DNA from: Clostridium sp. MD294
GTDB lineage: Bacteria > Bacillota > Clostridia > Lachnospirales > Anaerotignaceae
Direction of reading: 5' to 3'
NCBI RefSeq assembly: GCF_000364165.2
Contig: NZ_CP097810.1
Span: 1,862,130 to 1,926,129, forward strand
DNA: 64,000 bases
Positions 45,069 through 53,770 of the stretch are shown here, piece by piece. A model generated the notes under the pieces. That model had not been told where the DNA came from. It worked only from the letters and a program-made list of their open reading frames with translations, and did no database searches. How positions within the stretch are numbered: the first letter of the stretch is position 1; each line of letters begins with the position of its first letter. Position numbers and translations under genes: made by a program.

Positions 45069-45974
45069 TTGAATGTAATAGAAGAATTAAAAAGTGTTTT
45101 AAAGCAACAAAATGTATTGCAATGTGAAAGCATGGCAAATCATACTTCTTTTCGTATAGGAGGAGCAGCAGATATTTATATTTCTCCTCATAATGCAGAG
45201 GAAATAAAAAAAATCATTGCTGTTGCAGAAAAGCATAATGTAGCAGTTAACATTGTAGGAAATGGTAGTAATTTGCTTGTAAGAGATAAAGGCATTAGAG
45301 GCATTGTAATACAGATAGCAAAAGATATGAACCATATTTCTGTAGAAGGACAAAAAATAAAAGCACAAGCAGGTGCTTTATTAAGTGCTATAGGTGCAGT
45401 AGCATTACAGCATCATTTAAAAGGATTTGAATTTGCCTCTGGTATTCCTGGCTCTTTAGGTGGTGCAGTTTGTATGAATGCAGGTGCTTATGGAGGAGAA
45501 ATGAAAGATATTGTATTAGAAGTGGAGGTGTTAACAAAAGAATTAGAATGTAAAACGCTTGCTGTAAATGAATTAGATTTCGCATATAGACATAGTATTA
45601 TACCAGAAAAAGGATATATTGTACTAAGTGCAGTGCTTCAGCTACAAAAAGGAGAACATGATGCTATAGAAAATAGAATGACAGAACTAGCAGAACAAAG
45701 AAGACAGAAACAACCTTTAAATTTTGCTAGTGCAGGGAGTACATTTAAACGTCCTGAAGGATATTTTGCAGGAAAATTGATTTCTGATGCAGGATTGAAA
45801 GGGTATCGTATAGGAGATGCACAAGTTTCTGAAAAACATGGAGGATTTGTAATCAATAGAGGAAATGCTACTTGTGCAGAAGTAATGGAATTGATAAAGC
45901 ATTGCCAAAAAACAGTATTTGAAAAATTTGGTGTATTATTAGAAACAGAAGTAAAAGTGATTGGAGAAGAATAA
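45069..45974 (+). CDS. murB: UDP-N-acetylenolpyruvoylglucosamine reductase, TTG start
   Basis: The 301-residue FAD enzyme contains NHTSFRIGGAADIYISP, VGNGSNLLVRD, IPGSLGGAVCMNAGAYGGE and the C-terminal SAGSTFKRPEGYFAGKLI. It reduces UDP-GlcNAc-enolpyruvate to UDP-MurNAc. No in-frame ATG fits, and TTG at 45069 has AGAGGAG upstream. It belongs to the hprK operon, 18 bp after hprK. Confidence 0.95.
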   Translation: MNVIEELKSVLKQQNVLQCESMANHTSFRIGGAADIYISPHNAEEIKKIIAVAEKHNVAVNIVGNGSNLLVRDKGIRGIVIQIAKDMNHISVEGQKIKAQAGALLSAIGAVALQHHLKGFEFASGIPGSLGGAVCMNAGAYGGEMKDIVLEVEVLTKELECKTLAVNELDFAYRHSIIPEKGYIVLSAVLQLQKGEHDAIENRMTELAEQRRQKQPLNFASAGSTFKRPEGYFAGKLISDAGLKGYRIGDAQVSEKHGGFVINRGNATCAEVMELIKHCQKTVFEKFGVLLETEVKVIGEE

Positions 45975-45993
45975 CGATGTGAGGTGAAATAAT

Positions 45994-46869
45994 ATGAGAT
46001 TTGTCATTGTAACAGGAATGTCTGGAGCAGGAAAATCTACTGTATTGAGATTTTTAGAAGATATTAACTTTTTTTGTGTAGACAATTTACCTCCTGCATT
46101 GCTACCAAAATTTGCAGAACTTTGCTATGAACAAGGTGGAGAAATAGATAAGGTTGCTATGGGAATTGATATAAGAGGAGGAAAATTATTTTCTGATTTG
46201 TTTTCTGTGCTTTCTGAGCTACAAGTATTTGGCTATGATTATGAAATATTGTTTTTAGATGCTTCTGAAAAAACATTGATAAAAAGATATAAAGAGTCCA
46301 GAAGAAGTCACCCACTTTCAAAGGGGGGCTCTATTGCAGAAGGTATTATAAAAGAAAGACAAATGTTGGAAGAAGTAAAAAAGAAAGCAACTTATATTAT
46401 TGAAACAAGCCATATATTGACAAGAGAATTAAAAGAACAAATCAATAAAATATTTTTAGAAAATCAAAAATTCGAAAGTCTTATTATTACAGTATGTTCA
46501 TTTGGATTTAAATATGGTATTCCTGTAGACAGTGACTTAGTGTTTGATGTTCGTTTTTTACCAAACCCATTTTATATACAAGAACTGAAGGAATTGACAG
46601 GAAATGATGCACCTGTTTATGATTATGTAATGAATTTTGAAGAAAGTAATGTTTTTTTGCAAAAGTTGACAGACATGTTAGAGTTTTTAATACCACAATA
46701 TATTAAAGAGGGTAAAAACCAGTTGATTATTAGTATAGGTTGTACGGGAGGAAAGCATCGTTCTGTTACACTTGCAAATGCTTTATATAAAAAGTTATAT
46801 GGAAAAAATCATACTATATTGTTAAAACATAATGATATAGAAAAAGATGTTAGACATAAAAAATTTTAG
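45994..46869 (+). CDS. rapZ: RNase adapter protein RapZ (YvcJ family)
   Basis: The 291-residue nucleotide-binding protein begins with P-loop GMSGAGKST and [14 protein letters not shown], and ends with [17 protein letters not shown] and a HNDIEKD tail. In Bacillus, YvcJ hydrolyses nucleotides and affects competence; E. coli RapZ controls glucosamine-6-phosphate synthase RNA. Its role here is inferred from the family. It lies 19 bp after murB. Confidence 0.94.
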   Translation: MRFVIVTGMSGAGKSTVLRFLEDINFFCVDNLPPALLPKFAELCYEQGGEIDKVAMGIDIRGGKLFSDLFSVLSELQVFGYDYEILFLDASEKTLIKRYKESRRSHPLSKGGSIAEGIIKERQMLEEVKKKATYIIETSHILTRELKEQINKIFLENQKFESLIITVCSFGFKYGIPVDSDLVFDVRFLPNPFYIQELKELTGNDAPVYDYVMNFEESNVFLQKLTDMLEFLIPQYIKEGKNQLIISIGCTGGKHRSVTLANALYKKLYGKNHTILLKHNDIEKDVRHKKF

Positions 46870-46880
46870 GAGGAAAAAGT

Positions 46881-47849
46881 TTGTCATTTTCATATAATGT
46901 TAAACAAGAAATTGCACAAAGATTTGGAAATGCACGCCATTGCAATATTGCAGAAATAGCAGGTATTATAAATATGTGTGCATATATAGGGTGTTTCAGA
47001 AAGAAATTTTGTTTAAAATTGCAAACAGAAAATTTTTTCGTTGCTAAAAAATACTTTACATTAATTGAAAAAACTTTTAAAATAAGGTGTAATGTAACTG
47101 TTAGAAAAAATCAGCACTATCACGGAAATATCATATATATACTGACAATAACAAAAACAACAGACATAGAAAAAATATTGACAGCAACAGGCATATTGTC
47201 AGAAGAAAACAAAAAAATATCTAATCAATGTTATATGCCTGTGATACACAGCATTTGCTGCCGCAGAGCTTATATTAGAGGTGCTTTTTTGGCAGCAGGC
47301 TCTGTGAATGACCCTGAAAAAAATTATCATTTAGAATTTGTACATGGAGATGTCAAACAAGCACAGTATATACAAAACATACTTCACACATTTCATTTAG
47401 ATGCAAAAATGATATATAGAAAGCAGTATTATGTAGTATATCTAAAAGAAGGCGAACAAATTGCAGATATACTCAATATTATACAGGCACATACTGCTTT
47501 GCTGAAAATGGAAGATGTACGTGTATGGAAAGATATGCGTAACAGCATAAACAGAAAAGTAAATTGTGAAACAGCTAATTTGAATAAAACAGTTACGGCA
47601 GCTATTAAACAAATAGAAGATATACAATATATTCAAAAGCATAAAGAGTGGAAATATTTGCCAGAAGCTCTTTTAAAGACAGCAGAGTTACGATTGCAGT
47701 ATCCAGAAGCAAGTTTAAAAGAATTAGGGTTTTTGATGGCTCCGCCTATAGGAAAATCAGGAATAAACCATCGTTTAAAAAAAATCAGCAATATTGCTGA
47801 ACAGTTGAGAAAGGATAAAGGTGATTTTGCGTGGCAGAAAAAAAGGTAA
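46881..47849 (+). CDS. whiA: Sporulation/division regulator WhiA, TTG start
   Basis: The 322-residue protein has two LAGLIDADG-like domains (INMCAYIGCFRKKF, RGAFLAAGSVNDPEKNYHLEFV) and a C-terminal HTH (YPEASLKELGFLMAPPIGKSGINHRL). WhiA binds DNA and influences division and chromosome segregation. The TTG at 46881 has AGGAGG 8 bp upstream. The gene follows rapZ by only 11 bp. The yvcK/mgfK gene that usually sits between them is absent. Confidence 0.94.
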   Translation: MSFSYNVKQEIAQRFGNARHCNIAEIAGIINMCAYIGCFRKKFCLKLQTENFFVAKKYFTLIEKTFKIRCNVTVRKNQHYHGNIIYILTITKTTDIEKILTATGILSEENKKISNQCYMPVIHSICCRRAYIRGAFLAAGSVNDPEKNYHLEFVHGDVKQAQYIQNILHTFHLDAKMIYRKQYYVVYLKEGEQIADILNIIQAHTALLKMEDVRVWKDMRNSINRKVNCETANLNKTVTAAIKQIEDIQYIQKHKEWKYLPEALLKTAELRLQYPEASLKELGFLMAPPIGKSGINHRLKKISNIAEQLRKDKGDFAWQKKR

Positions 47850-48073
47850 TTATCAATAGTTCCTTAGATGCAAGACAAGCAGCTTTTTTTGTACAAACAG
47901 CAAGTAAATATGATTGTAGAATACAAGTCATGATTGATAACAAAAAAATCAATGCAAAAAGTATTATGGGAACAATTGCCTTAGGCATGATAGAAGGAAA
48001 ATTAGCAGTTATTACAGCAGAAGGAAGCGATGCAGAACAGGCTGTAAATGAATTAGCAGGTGTTTTAGCGTAA
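47831..48073 (+). CDS. Crh-like HPr homologue lacking the active-site histidine
   Basis: The 80-residue protein has the HPr fold. The loop that normally reads GIHARPA reads SLDARQA here, so the phosphotransfer His is Asp. The Ser46 region NAKSIMGTIALGM is intact. It therefore cannot pass phosphate from the PTS, but can still be a substrate of HprK and a co-repressor of CcpA, as Bacillus Crh. It starts at a GTG overlapping whiA by 19 bp. A true ptsH must exist elsewhere if the PTS is active. Confidence 0.87.
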   Translation: MAEKKVIINSSLDARQAAFFVQTASKYDCRIQVMIDNKKINAKSIMGTIALGMIEGKLAVITAEGSDAEQAVNELAGVLA

Positions 48074-48174
48074 TTTTTGGCAATTATATTTTTATAATCT
48101 GTAAGTATATCTATAATGAAGTAAAGTACAAAAAATAGAAAAAATACAAAATTTGACAATTATAATAAAAAGCA

Positions 48175-48222
48175 AAAAGGGGCTGTCCGTATTATCGGCA
48201 GCCTTTCTGTGTTGTTTTTTAT
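48175..48222 (+). terminator. Possible terminator of the hprK operon
   Basis: GGCTG-T-CCG (48181-48189) pairs with CGGCAGCC (48196-48203) with one bulge. The downstream T tract is interrupted, so the call is moderate. Confidence 0.5.
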
Positions 48223-48310
48223 AAAAATTGTAACAGAATTTTTACAAAATTTTTTGAATAGTATTGTTATGGAAATAAAAGAAATGACAAAATTTATAAA
48301 AATATATGTA

Positions 48311-48338
48311 TTGAAAAATTTATAAAATATGGTATACT
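48311..48338 (+). promoter_or_regulatory. Promoter of the SLH/CAP gene
   Basis: TTGAAA (48311-48316) and TATACT (48333-48338) are 16 bp apart with a TGG extended -10 element. The rest of the 48074-48409 gap is AT-rich and holds only this and the possible terminator. Confidence 0.58.
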
Positions 48339-48409
48339 ATTCATAAATTGTACATATTTTTGTAACAAGTAGCAATAAAAATTTAAAATACAAAGAAAGG
48401 AAATGTTGT

Positions 48410-50053
48410 ATGAAATGGTTTTTAAAAATGGGTATAGCGACAGCGATGACTGTTTCTATCACAACAACTGCCTTTGCAACGCCACAAATAAAAGCAAGTG
48501 ATTGGGCTGTTTCTAGTATGGAAAAGGCTTATCAGTTGGAATTGATACCACAAGAATTACTTTTACATGGCACAGAAAATATGACACGACAAGAATTTAC
48601 AAAAATGGCTATACAGTTTTATCAAAAAGTAACAGGAGAAAGAATAAATATTGATAATATACATAATCCTTTTTGGGATACTAATCAGCCAGAAGTTGTA
48701 TTTGCGTATGCTATGGGTATTATTAGCGGAAAACAAGAGCATATTTTTGAGCCAGAGAGTGCTATTACAAGAGAACAAATGGCAATTATGCTTGTAAAAA
48801 CATTGGAAAAAAGTAATGTAGAATTAAAAGAAAAAAATGCAGAAATAAAATTTAAAGATGTTGCTCAGCTAGATAAAAGTGTTTTGCCTTATATTAAAAA
48901 AATACAAATGGCTGGTATTATGAATGGATTTGAAGGATATTTTTATCCATTTAAAGATGTTACAGTAGAAGAAGCTGTTGTAGCATTTACAACAATTTAT
49001 GAAAATACAATATCAAATGACGCACCAGCAAAACAAACACCGAAAACAGAGCAACCAGCTACAGCGAAACCAACAGAACAAACGCCAAAAACAGAGCAAC
49101 CAGCTACAACGAAACCAGCAGAACAAACGCCAAAAACAGAGCAACCAGCTACAACGAAACCAGCAGAACAAACGCCAAAAACAGAGCAACCAGCTACAAC
49201 GAAACCAACAGAACAAACAGAACAAAATACAACATCACAAAATCAATCAGATGGCATAATAATAAATGGTAAAACGATTGCTATTGGACAAAGTGTTTCA
49301 AAATTAAAATCAGATTGGGGAGAACCTAGCCGTATTGACCAAAATAGTTATTCTTTAGAAAGATACGTCTATATAAATGATTATAAACATTTTTTTATGG
49401 TTTCTATAAAAGAAAATAAAATAGCAGAAATATTTACAAATGATATGACATTTCAGTATAAAGGCGTTACGGGAAAAATGGACGCAAATGATATTACAAA
49501 TGTAAGATATTTGGATTTAAAAAATTTTAGAGCAGAATTAAAAGATGATGGAAGAGATACATTTGTATTGTTGAATAAAGATTATAAAGCAGAGGGCATT
49601 TTAGTACGTACTTCTGATTATAAACAACAGTTACAGTTGCGTTATTCTCAACAGTTTTTAGATAATTTTAAAACAGAATTGATTGATATTATAAATAGTG
49701 CCCGTGTGCAAGAAGGTGCTGTTTCATTAACAAGTGATGATACCGCAGCAAATGTAGCATACTATCATAGCTGGGATATGAGCAAAAATAATTATGTGGG
49801 TTATACTAATCCAAACGGTCAAAATCCATTTGACAGAATGACAGCAGGGGGTGTAAAATACACTATGGCAGGAGAAAGTGTTGTAAAAATAGAAGGTGAA
49901 GATGCAATCAGTGCATATCATCAACTTATGATGGAAGCAGGCACAAGAACAAATTTGTTAAATCCGGAATTAACACATTATGGTTTAGCTGCATTTGACT
50001 CTAATTTTACAATTCATGTTACATTAGATTTATTTACACCAGCGGCAGAATAA
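48410..50053 (+). CDS. Secreted SLH- and CAP-domain surface protein
   Basis: The 547-residue product has a signal peptide (about 1-24). SLH repeats follow at about 25-205 (MTRQEFTKMAIQFYQ, ITREQMAIMLVKTLEK), which hold it on the secondary wall polymer. Next are a four-times repeated 15-residue Pro/Thr/Lys/Glu linker, a CAP-associated domain (ISIG-like GQSVSKLKSDWGEPSRID) and a C-terminal CAP/SCP domain (IINSARVQEGAV, YHSWDMSKNN). The CAP function in bacteria is unknown. AAAGGAAATG lies upstream of the ATG. Confidence 0.9.
   Translation: MKWFLKMGIATAMTVSITTTAFATPQIKASDWAVSSMEKAYQLELIPQELLLHGTENMTRQEFTKMAIQFYQKVTGERINIDNIHNPFWDTNQPEVVFAYAMGIISGKQEHIFEPESAITREQMAIMLVKTLEKSNVELKEKNAEIKFKDVAQLDKSVLPYIKKIQMAGIMNGFEGYFYPFKDVTVEEAVVAFTTIYENTISNDAPAKQTPKTEQPATAKPTEQTPKTEQPATTKPAEQTPKTEQPATTKPAEQTPKTEQPATTKPTEQTEQNTTSQNQSDGIIINGKTIAIGQSVSKLKSDWGEPSRIDQNSYSLERYVYINDYKHFFMVSIKENKIAEIFTNDMTFQYKGVTGKMDANDITNVRYLDLKNFRAELKDDGRDTFVLLNKDYKAEGILVRTSDYKQQLQLRYSQQFLDNFKTELIDIINSARVQEGAVSLTSDDTAANVAYYHSWDMSKNNYVGYTNPNGQNPFDRMTAGGVKYTMAGESVVKIEGEDAISAYHQLMMEAGTRTNLLNPELTHYGLAAFDSNFTIHVTLDLFTPAAE
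49034..49213 (+). repeat. Four tandem 45-bp repeats in the SLH/CAP linker
   Basis: The unit encodes QTPKTEQPATTKPAE with Ala/Thr and Ala/Thr exchanges among copies. The DNA copies are almost identical, so the array is young and its length is likely to vary between strains. Confidence 0.85.
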
Positions 50054-50071
50054 GAATGGAGATGGAAAAAA

Positions 50072-50911
50072 ATGAGTAACAACTGTGACAAGTCACAATG
50101 TGCTAGCTGTAAAAGTGACTGTACAGAAAGAAAAACAGATTTTATAGAAATGCCAAATGTACAAAGTCATATTAAAAAAGTAATTGCTATTATGAGTGGA
50201 AAAGGCGGCGTCGGAAAGTCTTCTATGACATCTTGCATAGCGGTAGCACTTTGTAAAAAAGGGTATCGTGTAGGAATATTAGACGGAGATATTACAGGCC
50301 CATCTATACCAAAAGCTTTTGGCGTACATCAAAAAGCAGTAGGTAATGGAAATGGTATTGATGTAGTAAAAACAAAAAATGGTATTTCTATTATGTCTGC
50401 AAATTTAATATTAGAACAAGAAGATGACCCTGTAGTATGGAGAGGCCCTGTAATTGGTAATGCAGTAAAACAGTTTTGGACAGATGTAGCTTGGGGAGAG
50501 TTAGATGTTTTGCTTATTGATATGCCACCAGGTACAGGAGATGTGCCTTTGACAGTATTTCAAAGTATTCCCGTAGATGGTGTAGTGATTGTAACAACAC
50601 CACAAGATTTAGTTTCCTTAATTGTAAAAAAATCCTATCATATGGCAGAAAAAATGTCTATTCCGATTTGTGGTATTATTGAAAATATGAGCTATATGAT
50701 TTGTGATGATTGCGGTAAAAAATTGTATCCTTTTGGAGAGAGCAAATTGCAACAAGTTGCTGATGAAATGAATATTGATGTGTTGGCACAACTCCCAATA
50801 CAGCCAGATATTGCAATGCTTTGTGATGCTGGAAATATAGAACAAAAAGACGTTTCATTTTTAGATGAGGCAATAGAAAAGTTAATTCAAAAAATAGAAC
50901 TTTCTTTTTAA
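50072..50911 (+). CDS. Mrp/NBP35-family ATP-binding protein
   Basis: The 279-residue protein has an N-terminal Cys-rich segment (CDKSQCASCKSDC), a deviant Walker A SGKGGVGKS (about 42), GDITGPSIPKAFG, DMPPGTGD and a C-terminal CDDCGKK pair. Members carry and transfer 4Fe-4S clusters to apoproteins. It lies 18 bp after the SLH/CAP gene, but may be an independent gene. Confidence 0.9.
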   Translation: MSNNCDKSQCASCKSDCTERKTDFIEMPNVQSHIKKVIAIMSGKGGVGKSSMTSCIAVALCKKGYRVGILDGDITGPSIPKAFGVHQKAVGNGNGIDVVKTKNGISIMSANLILEQEDDPVVWRGPVIGNAVKQFWTDVAWGELDVLLIDMPPGTGDVPLTVFQSIPVDGVVIVTTPQDLVSLIVKKSYHMAEKMSIPICGIIENMSYMICDDCGKKLYPFGESKLQQVADEMNIDVLAQLPIQPDIAMLCDAGNIEQKDVSFLDEAIEKLIQKIELSF

Positions 50912-50983
50912 AGCTATATATCCATAAAAGGTCAGTTTATGATTATATATTATGAACAAAAAAGTTATTAAGAGGAATATATT

Positions 50984-51358
50984 ATGCGGAGATTTAGAAA
51001 AATAGTAGTTAACACTATAGAATATAAATAGCTTTTTCGATATAGTCACTATGATTATATTCATTTTCCTTATTTGTTTATAGTGAATAACTCTTTTCCG
51101 AAAAAAACATTGTGTGTTTATTTTCCAATAAAGGAGCATTTTTTATTGAATAGTGGTTTTCCCGCAGTTTTTCAAGAAAATAATGTTGAAATCAATCTAA
51201 ACCGACCATTTTATGTTGCTCAAATAATACATTATTACAGAAAAAATGAAAAAATATTACAAACTGAATACAATCATAACTATAAAGGCTTAGATGGAAT
51301 AAAAATTTTACAAAAAATAGGATATAATATATCTTCTATTTTTAGTATAAAGAATTAG
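50984..51358 (+). pseudogene. Interrupted small gene (in-frame TAG)
   Basis: From ATG 50984, with AAGAGGA at about 50971, the frame runs 15 codons to a TAG at 51029-51031 and then stays open to TAG at 51356-51358. Together this is a coherent 123-residue sequence plus the one stop. The second part contains [20 protein letters not shown] and [19 protein letters not shown]. No better start lies in the second part. A single nonsense mutation of a small cytoplasmic protein gene is the simplest reading. The family is not recognised. Confidence 0.5.
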
Positions 51359-51417
51359 ATATATCAGTAACATTTTTTTAACAAAGGAAGAAATAGAATT
51401 ATAATACTGTAAATATG

Positions 51418-51462
51418 AAAAGAGAGTATTTCGTATAAATAATAAAAATACTCTCTTTTTTA
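51418..51462. terminator. Bidirectional terminator
   Basis: AAAAGAGAGTATTT (51418-51431) pairs with AAATACTCTCTTTT (51446-51459) and is followed by T residues; it serves the isochorismatase gene from the other side. Confidence 0.8.
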
Positions 51463-51464
51463 AA

Positions 51465-52016
51465 TTATTTTATAATATTTAATATTTGTTTAAATTCAGA
51501 TGTTCCAGCTACTCTTACTAATTCAAATAATATTGCTTCATATGTGCTTATAATAGCACCTTCTTGCATTGCTCTTTTTACAGCACCATCTTTGTTGATT
51601 TGTGTACGAGAACCAATACAGTCTTCTACTAATATTACTTGATAGCCAGCATTTTGTAAGTCAATTGTTGTTTGTAATACACAAATATGAGCTTCTGCAC
51701 CACATATTATAATATTTTTTTTGCCAGAATGTGTAATAAAATGTTTGATTTGTTCATTTTCGTAAGCACTAAATGTAATTTTATCATATGCTTTAGTAAT
51801 TTCTGGCATTTTTAATGCTTGTTTTAATAAAGGCATTGTTTCGCCTAGTCCTTTTTTGTAATGTTCTGTTGCAATACAAGGTACATTTAATGCTAATAAA
51901 CCAGTACAAAGTTTTTTAGTATTTTCTAAAAGTTGCTCTTTTTCTAATATACTAGGAATTAGTTTTTCCTGGTCGTCAATAATAATGCACATTGTATTTT
52001 CTTTTTTTATTCTCAT
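51465..52016 (-). CDS. Isochorismatase-family cysteine hydrolase
   Basis: The 183-residue protein has the triad of this family: Asp in IIIDDQEKLI (about 15), Lys in YDKITFSA (about 79), and Cys in CGAEAHICVLQTT (about 112). It resembles YcaC-like hydrolases; the natural substrate is unknown. AAGGAG lies upstream of the ATG on the - strand. Confidence 0.9.
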   Translation of the reverse strand: MRIKKENTMCIIIDDQEKLIPSILEKEQLLENTKKLCTGLLALNVPCIATEHYKKGLGETMPLLKQALKMPEITKAYDKITFSAYENEQIKHFITHSGKKNIIICGAEAHICVLQTTIDLQNAGYQVILVEDCIGSRTQINKDGAVKRAMQEGAIISTYEAILFELVRVAGTSEFKQILNIIK

Positions 52017-52096
52017 AAAAATTCTCCTTATATTTATTTTGATATTTGTTATGACATTAGTATAGCAGATATTACCAATGTTTGAAAAGAAAAATA

Positions 52097-52125
52097 TTGA
52101 TATATTTTTTATTTTTGGTCATACT
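52097..52125 (+). promoter_or_regulatory. Candidate promoter of the DUF1540 gene
   Basis: TTGATA (52097-52102) and CATACT (52120-52125) are 17 bp apart. Confidence 0.45.
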
Positions 52126-52168
52126 ATTTTTGTAACAAATATGATTTATATTTTAGGAGGAATTCATT

Positions 52169-52330
52169 ATGCAAACTGCAAACGAATGTATTAGATGTAG
52201 TGTAACAAACTGTAAATATCACTGTGGCTCAAAAGATTATTGTTCTTTAAAAAGTATCCAAGTAGGCACTCATGAAACAAATCCAACAATGGACCAGTGT
52301 ACTGACTGTCAATCTTTTGTATTGAAATAA
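52169..52330 (+). CDS. DUF1540 small Cys-rich protein
   Basis: The 53-residue product (MQTANECIRCSVTNCKYHC...) has six to seven cysteines in the CxxCxxxxCxYHC and CTDCQSF arrangement of DUF1540, often found in spore-forming clostridia. The family is likely metal-binding; the function is unknown. TTAGGAGG lies 9 bp before the ATG. A leftward open frame on the other strand is a shadow. Confidence 0.85.
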   Translation: MQTANECIRCSVTNCKYHCGSKDYCSLKSIQVGTHETNPTMDQCTDCQSFVLK

Positions 52331-52363
52331 TTTGACAAAATGGTAACAAATATTTTTTAATAG

Positions 52364-52411
52364 AAAAAAGTGCTAAAAGTGTTGATATTACAATGCTTGT
52401 AGCACTTTTTT
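52364..52411 (+). terminator. Rho-independent terminator, left border of the integrated element
   Basis: AAAAAAGTGCTA (52364-52375) pairs with TAGCACTTTTTT (52400-52411). It is the last chromosomal feature before the integrase gene, so the left attachment site probably lies close to it. Confidence 0.75.
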
Positions 52412-52431
52412 GTTTGTAGCTTGTATGGCAT

Positions 52432-53634
52432 TTAAGCATTTCTGTCCCATTTTTGTCCTATTTTGTTAAAATTTAATTTGTGTTCTAATGTTTTAGCAGC
52501 AATAGTATCTGCTTCAGCTAATGAGTGTAAATATCTATTTGTAGTAGATAAATTAGTATGTCCCAAACGATTTGATACAGTTTTTATATTGGTTCCATTA
52601 CATAGTAATAGTGAAGCAGAGGTGTGCCTTAAACTATGAAATTTAATATGTTTTAAATTGTTTTTTTTCAAAAAATGTTGAAACCAGTTTGTTATTGCTA
52701 CAGGAGGTAAATAATCTCCATATTTGTCCGTAAAAAGCATATTGTATTGATTTGGTATTTGCGTAAGAAGTTGTTGTTCTAGCTGATATTTTTTATATTG
52801 CCTAAGAAGTTGAAGCATATAATCAGGTATAGCAATGGTACGATTACTGCTAACTGTTTTAGGGGATTTTATTCCTTTTTTACCATTAATTTGATATACT
52901 GATTTTGAAATAACAATTTGTTTTTTATCCCACAATATATCACTCCATTGCAAAGCAGCTAATTCTGCACGTCTGCAACCTGTGCATAAAGCAATATGAA
53001 TTAATACTTTATATTCAAAAGGCTCTTTTTCTACATAGTTCAATAATACAGAAATACCATTTTCATCTAATATATCAGTGTGTGTTGGTGGTGTTTTGGA
53101 AATATCAATATAATTCAATGAAGTAGGATTAAATTCTAATATACCCATTTTGCAAGCAAATTTGAATATAGATTGTAATACAATATAATAAACTTTTATA
53201 GTAGCAGGGGATAAATATTTCATTTTTATATTGTAAATAGATTTGTGTTCCGAGAGAGCATTTACAAATTTTTGTATATGTAAAGGTGTTATGTCATTTA
53301 GTTTGAGATGCCCTAAAGCAGGAACAATATAATTTTGTATTACTTTTGTATAATTGTAATAAGTAATAGGGGAAAGCTTTTTTTGCTGCATATCTAAATA
53401 AATATCACAAAAATCACATAATTTTATTTTGCTATCACTTTTTATAGTAATACCCTTTTTTGCTTTTTCTTCAAAATGTACAGCAATTTTGTTTAACTCT
53501 TTTTGTATTTGTCTTTCTGTCATATTGCTGTCAGGTTTCCAAGTCATAGATTGTACGATTGATTTACCATATATATCTGTACCGCAATAAACTCTAATTT
53601 GATAAGAATTTCCTCTTTTTCTGATAGTAGCCAT
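52432..53634 (-). CDS. int: Tyrosine-type integrase
   Basis: The 400-residue recombinase has an AP2-like arm-binding N-terminus (MATIRKRGNSYQIRVYCG), a SAM-like core-binding domain (about 65-170) and the catalytic domain with Arg in CTGCRRAELAAL, His-x-x-Arg in FHSLRHTSASLL, His in LGHTNLS and the nucleophile Tyr in TTNRYLHS. It should integrate and excise the element. It points towards the left border, as is usual for integrases next to attL. Confidence 0.95.
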   Translation of the reverse strand: MATIRKRGNSYQIRVYCGTDIYGKSIVQSMTWKPDSNMTERQIQKELNKIAVHFEEKAKKGITIKSDSKIKLCDFCDIYLDMQQKKLSPITYYNYTKVIQNYIVPALGHLKLNDITPLHIQKFVNALSEHKSIYNIKMKYLSPATIKVYYIVLQSIFKFACKMGILEFNPTSLNYIDISKTPPTHTDILDENGISVLLNYVEKEPFEYKVLIHIALCTGCRRAELAALQWSDILWDKKQIVISKSVYQINGKKGIKSPKTVSSNRTIAIPDYMLQLLRQYKKYQLEQQLLTQIPNQYNMLFTDKYGDYLPPVAITNWFQHFLKKNNLKHIKFHSLRHTSASLLLCNGTNIKTVSNRLGHTNLSTTNRYLHSLAEADTIAAKTLEHKLNFNKIGQKWDRNA

Positions 53635-53662
53635 ATTATATCAATCCTTTCTAGTAAAAAAC

Positions 53663-53770
53663 TTGAAAGTGTAGGACGGCTTTGATATAATAAATGTGAA
53701 TTGAAATTCATTATGTAATATCTTTTATAAAATCCCTTAGCATTGGTGGTGCTGGGGATTTTTATTTTAG
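53663..53770 (+). ncRNA. Candidate small RNA between int and repA (+ strand)
   Basis: TTGAAA (53663-53668), 17 bp and TATAAT (53686-53691) with a TGA extended -10 give a strong + strand promoter with a start near 53698. A 12-bp bulged stem (53730-53742 with 53750-53761) plus a T-rich tail ends the unit. No open frame lies between. It would give an RNA of about 70 nt antisense to the int 5' leader and repA 3' region. It could instead be a bidirectional repA terminator beside a chance promoter. Confidence 0.42.

Noticed and set aside
49013-49259. Repeat proteins in other frames of the SLH/CAP linker
   Set aside because: These are only shadow frames of the 45-bp repeats.
51029-51031. TAG read as pyrrolysine
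   Set aside because: No pyl genes or PYL-type element can be seen, and the codon is early in the gene; a nonsense mutation is simpler.
52340-52431. tRNA gene as integration target
   Set aside because: No cloverleaf or tRNA 3' end can be read beside the integrase; the attachment site remains unknown.
52191-52439. 82-aa leftward gene over the DUF1540 gene
   Set aside because: No ribosome site; it is opposite a recognised family and crosses the terminator.
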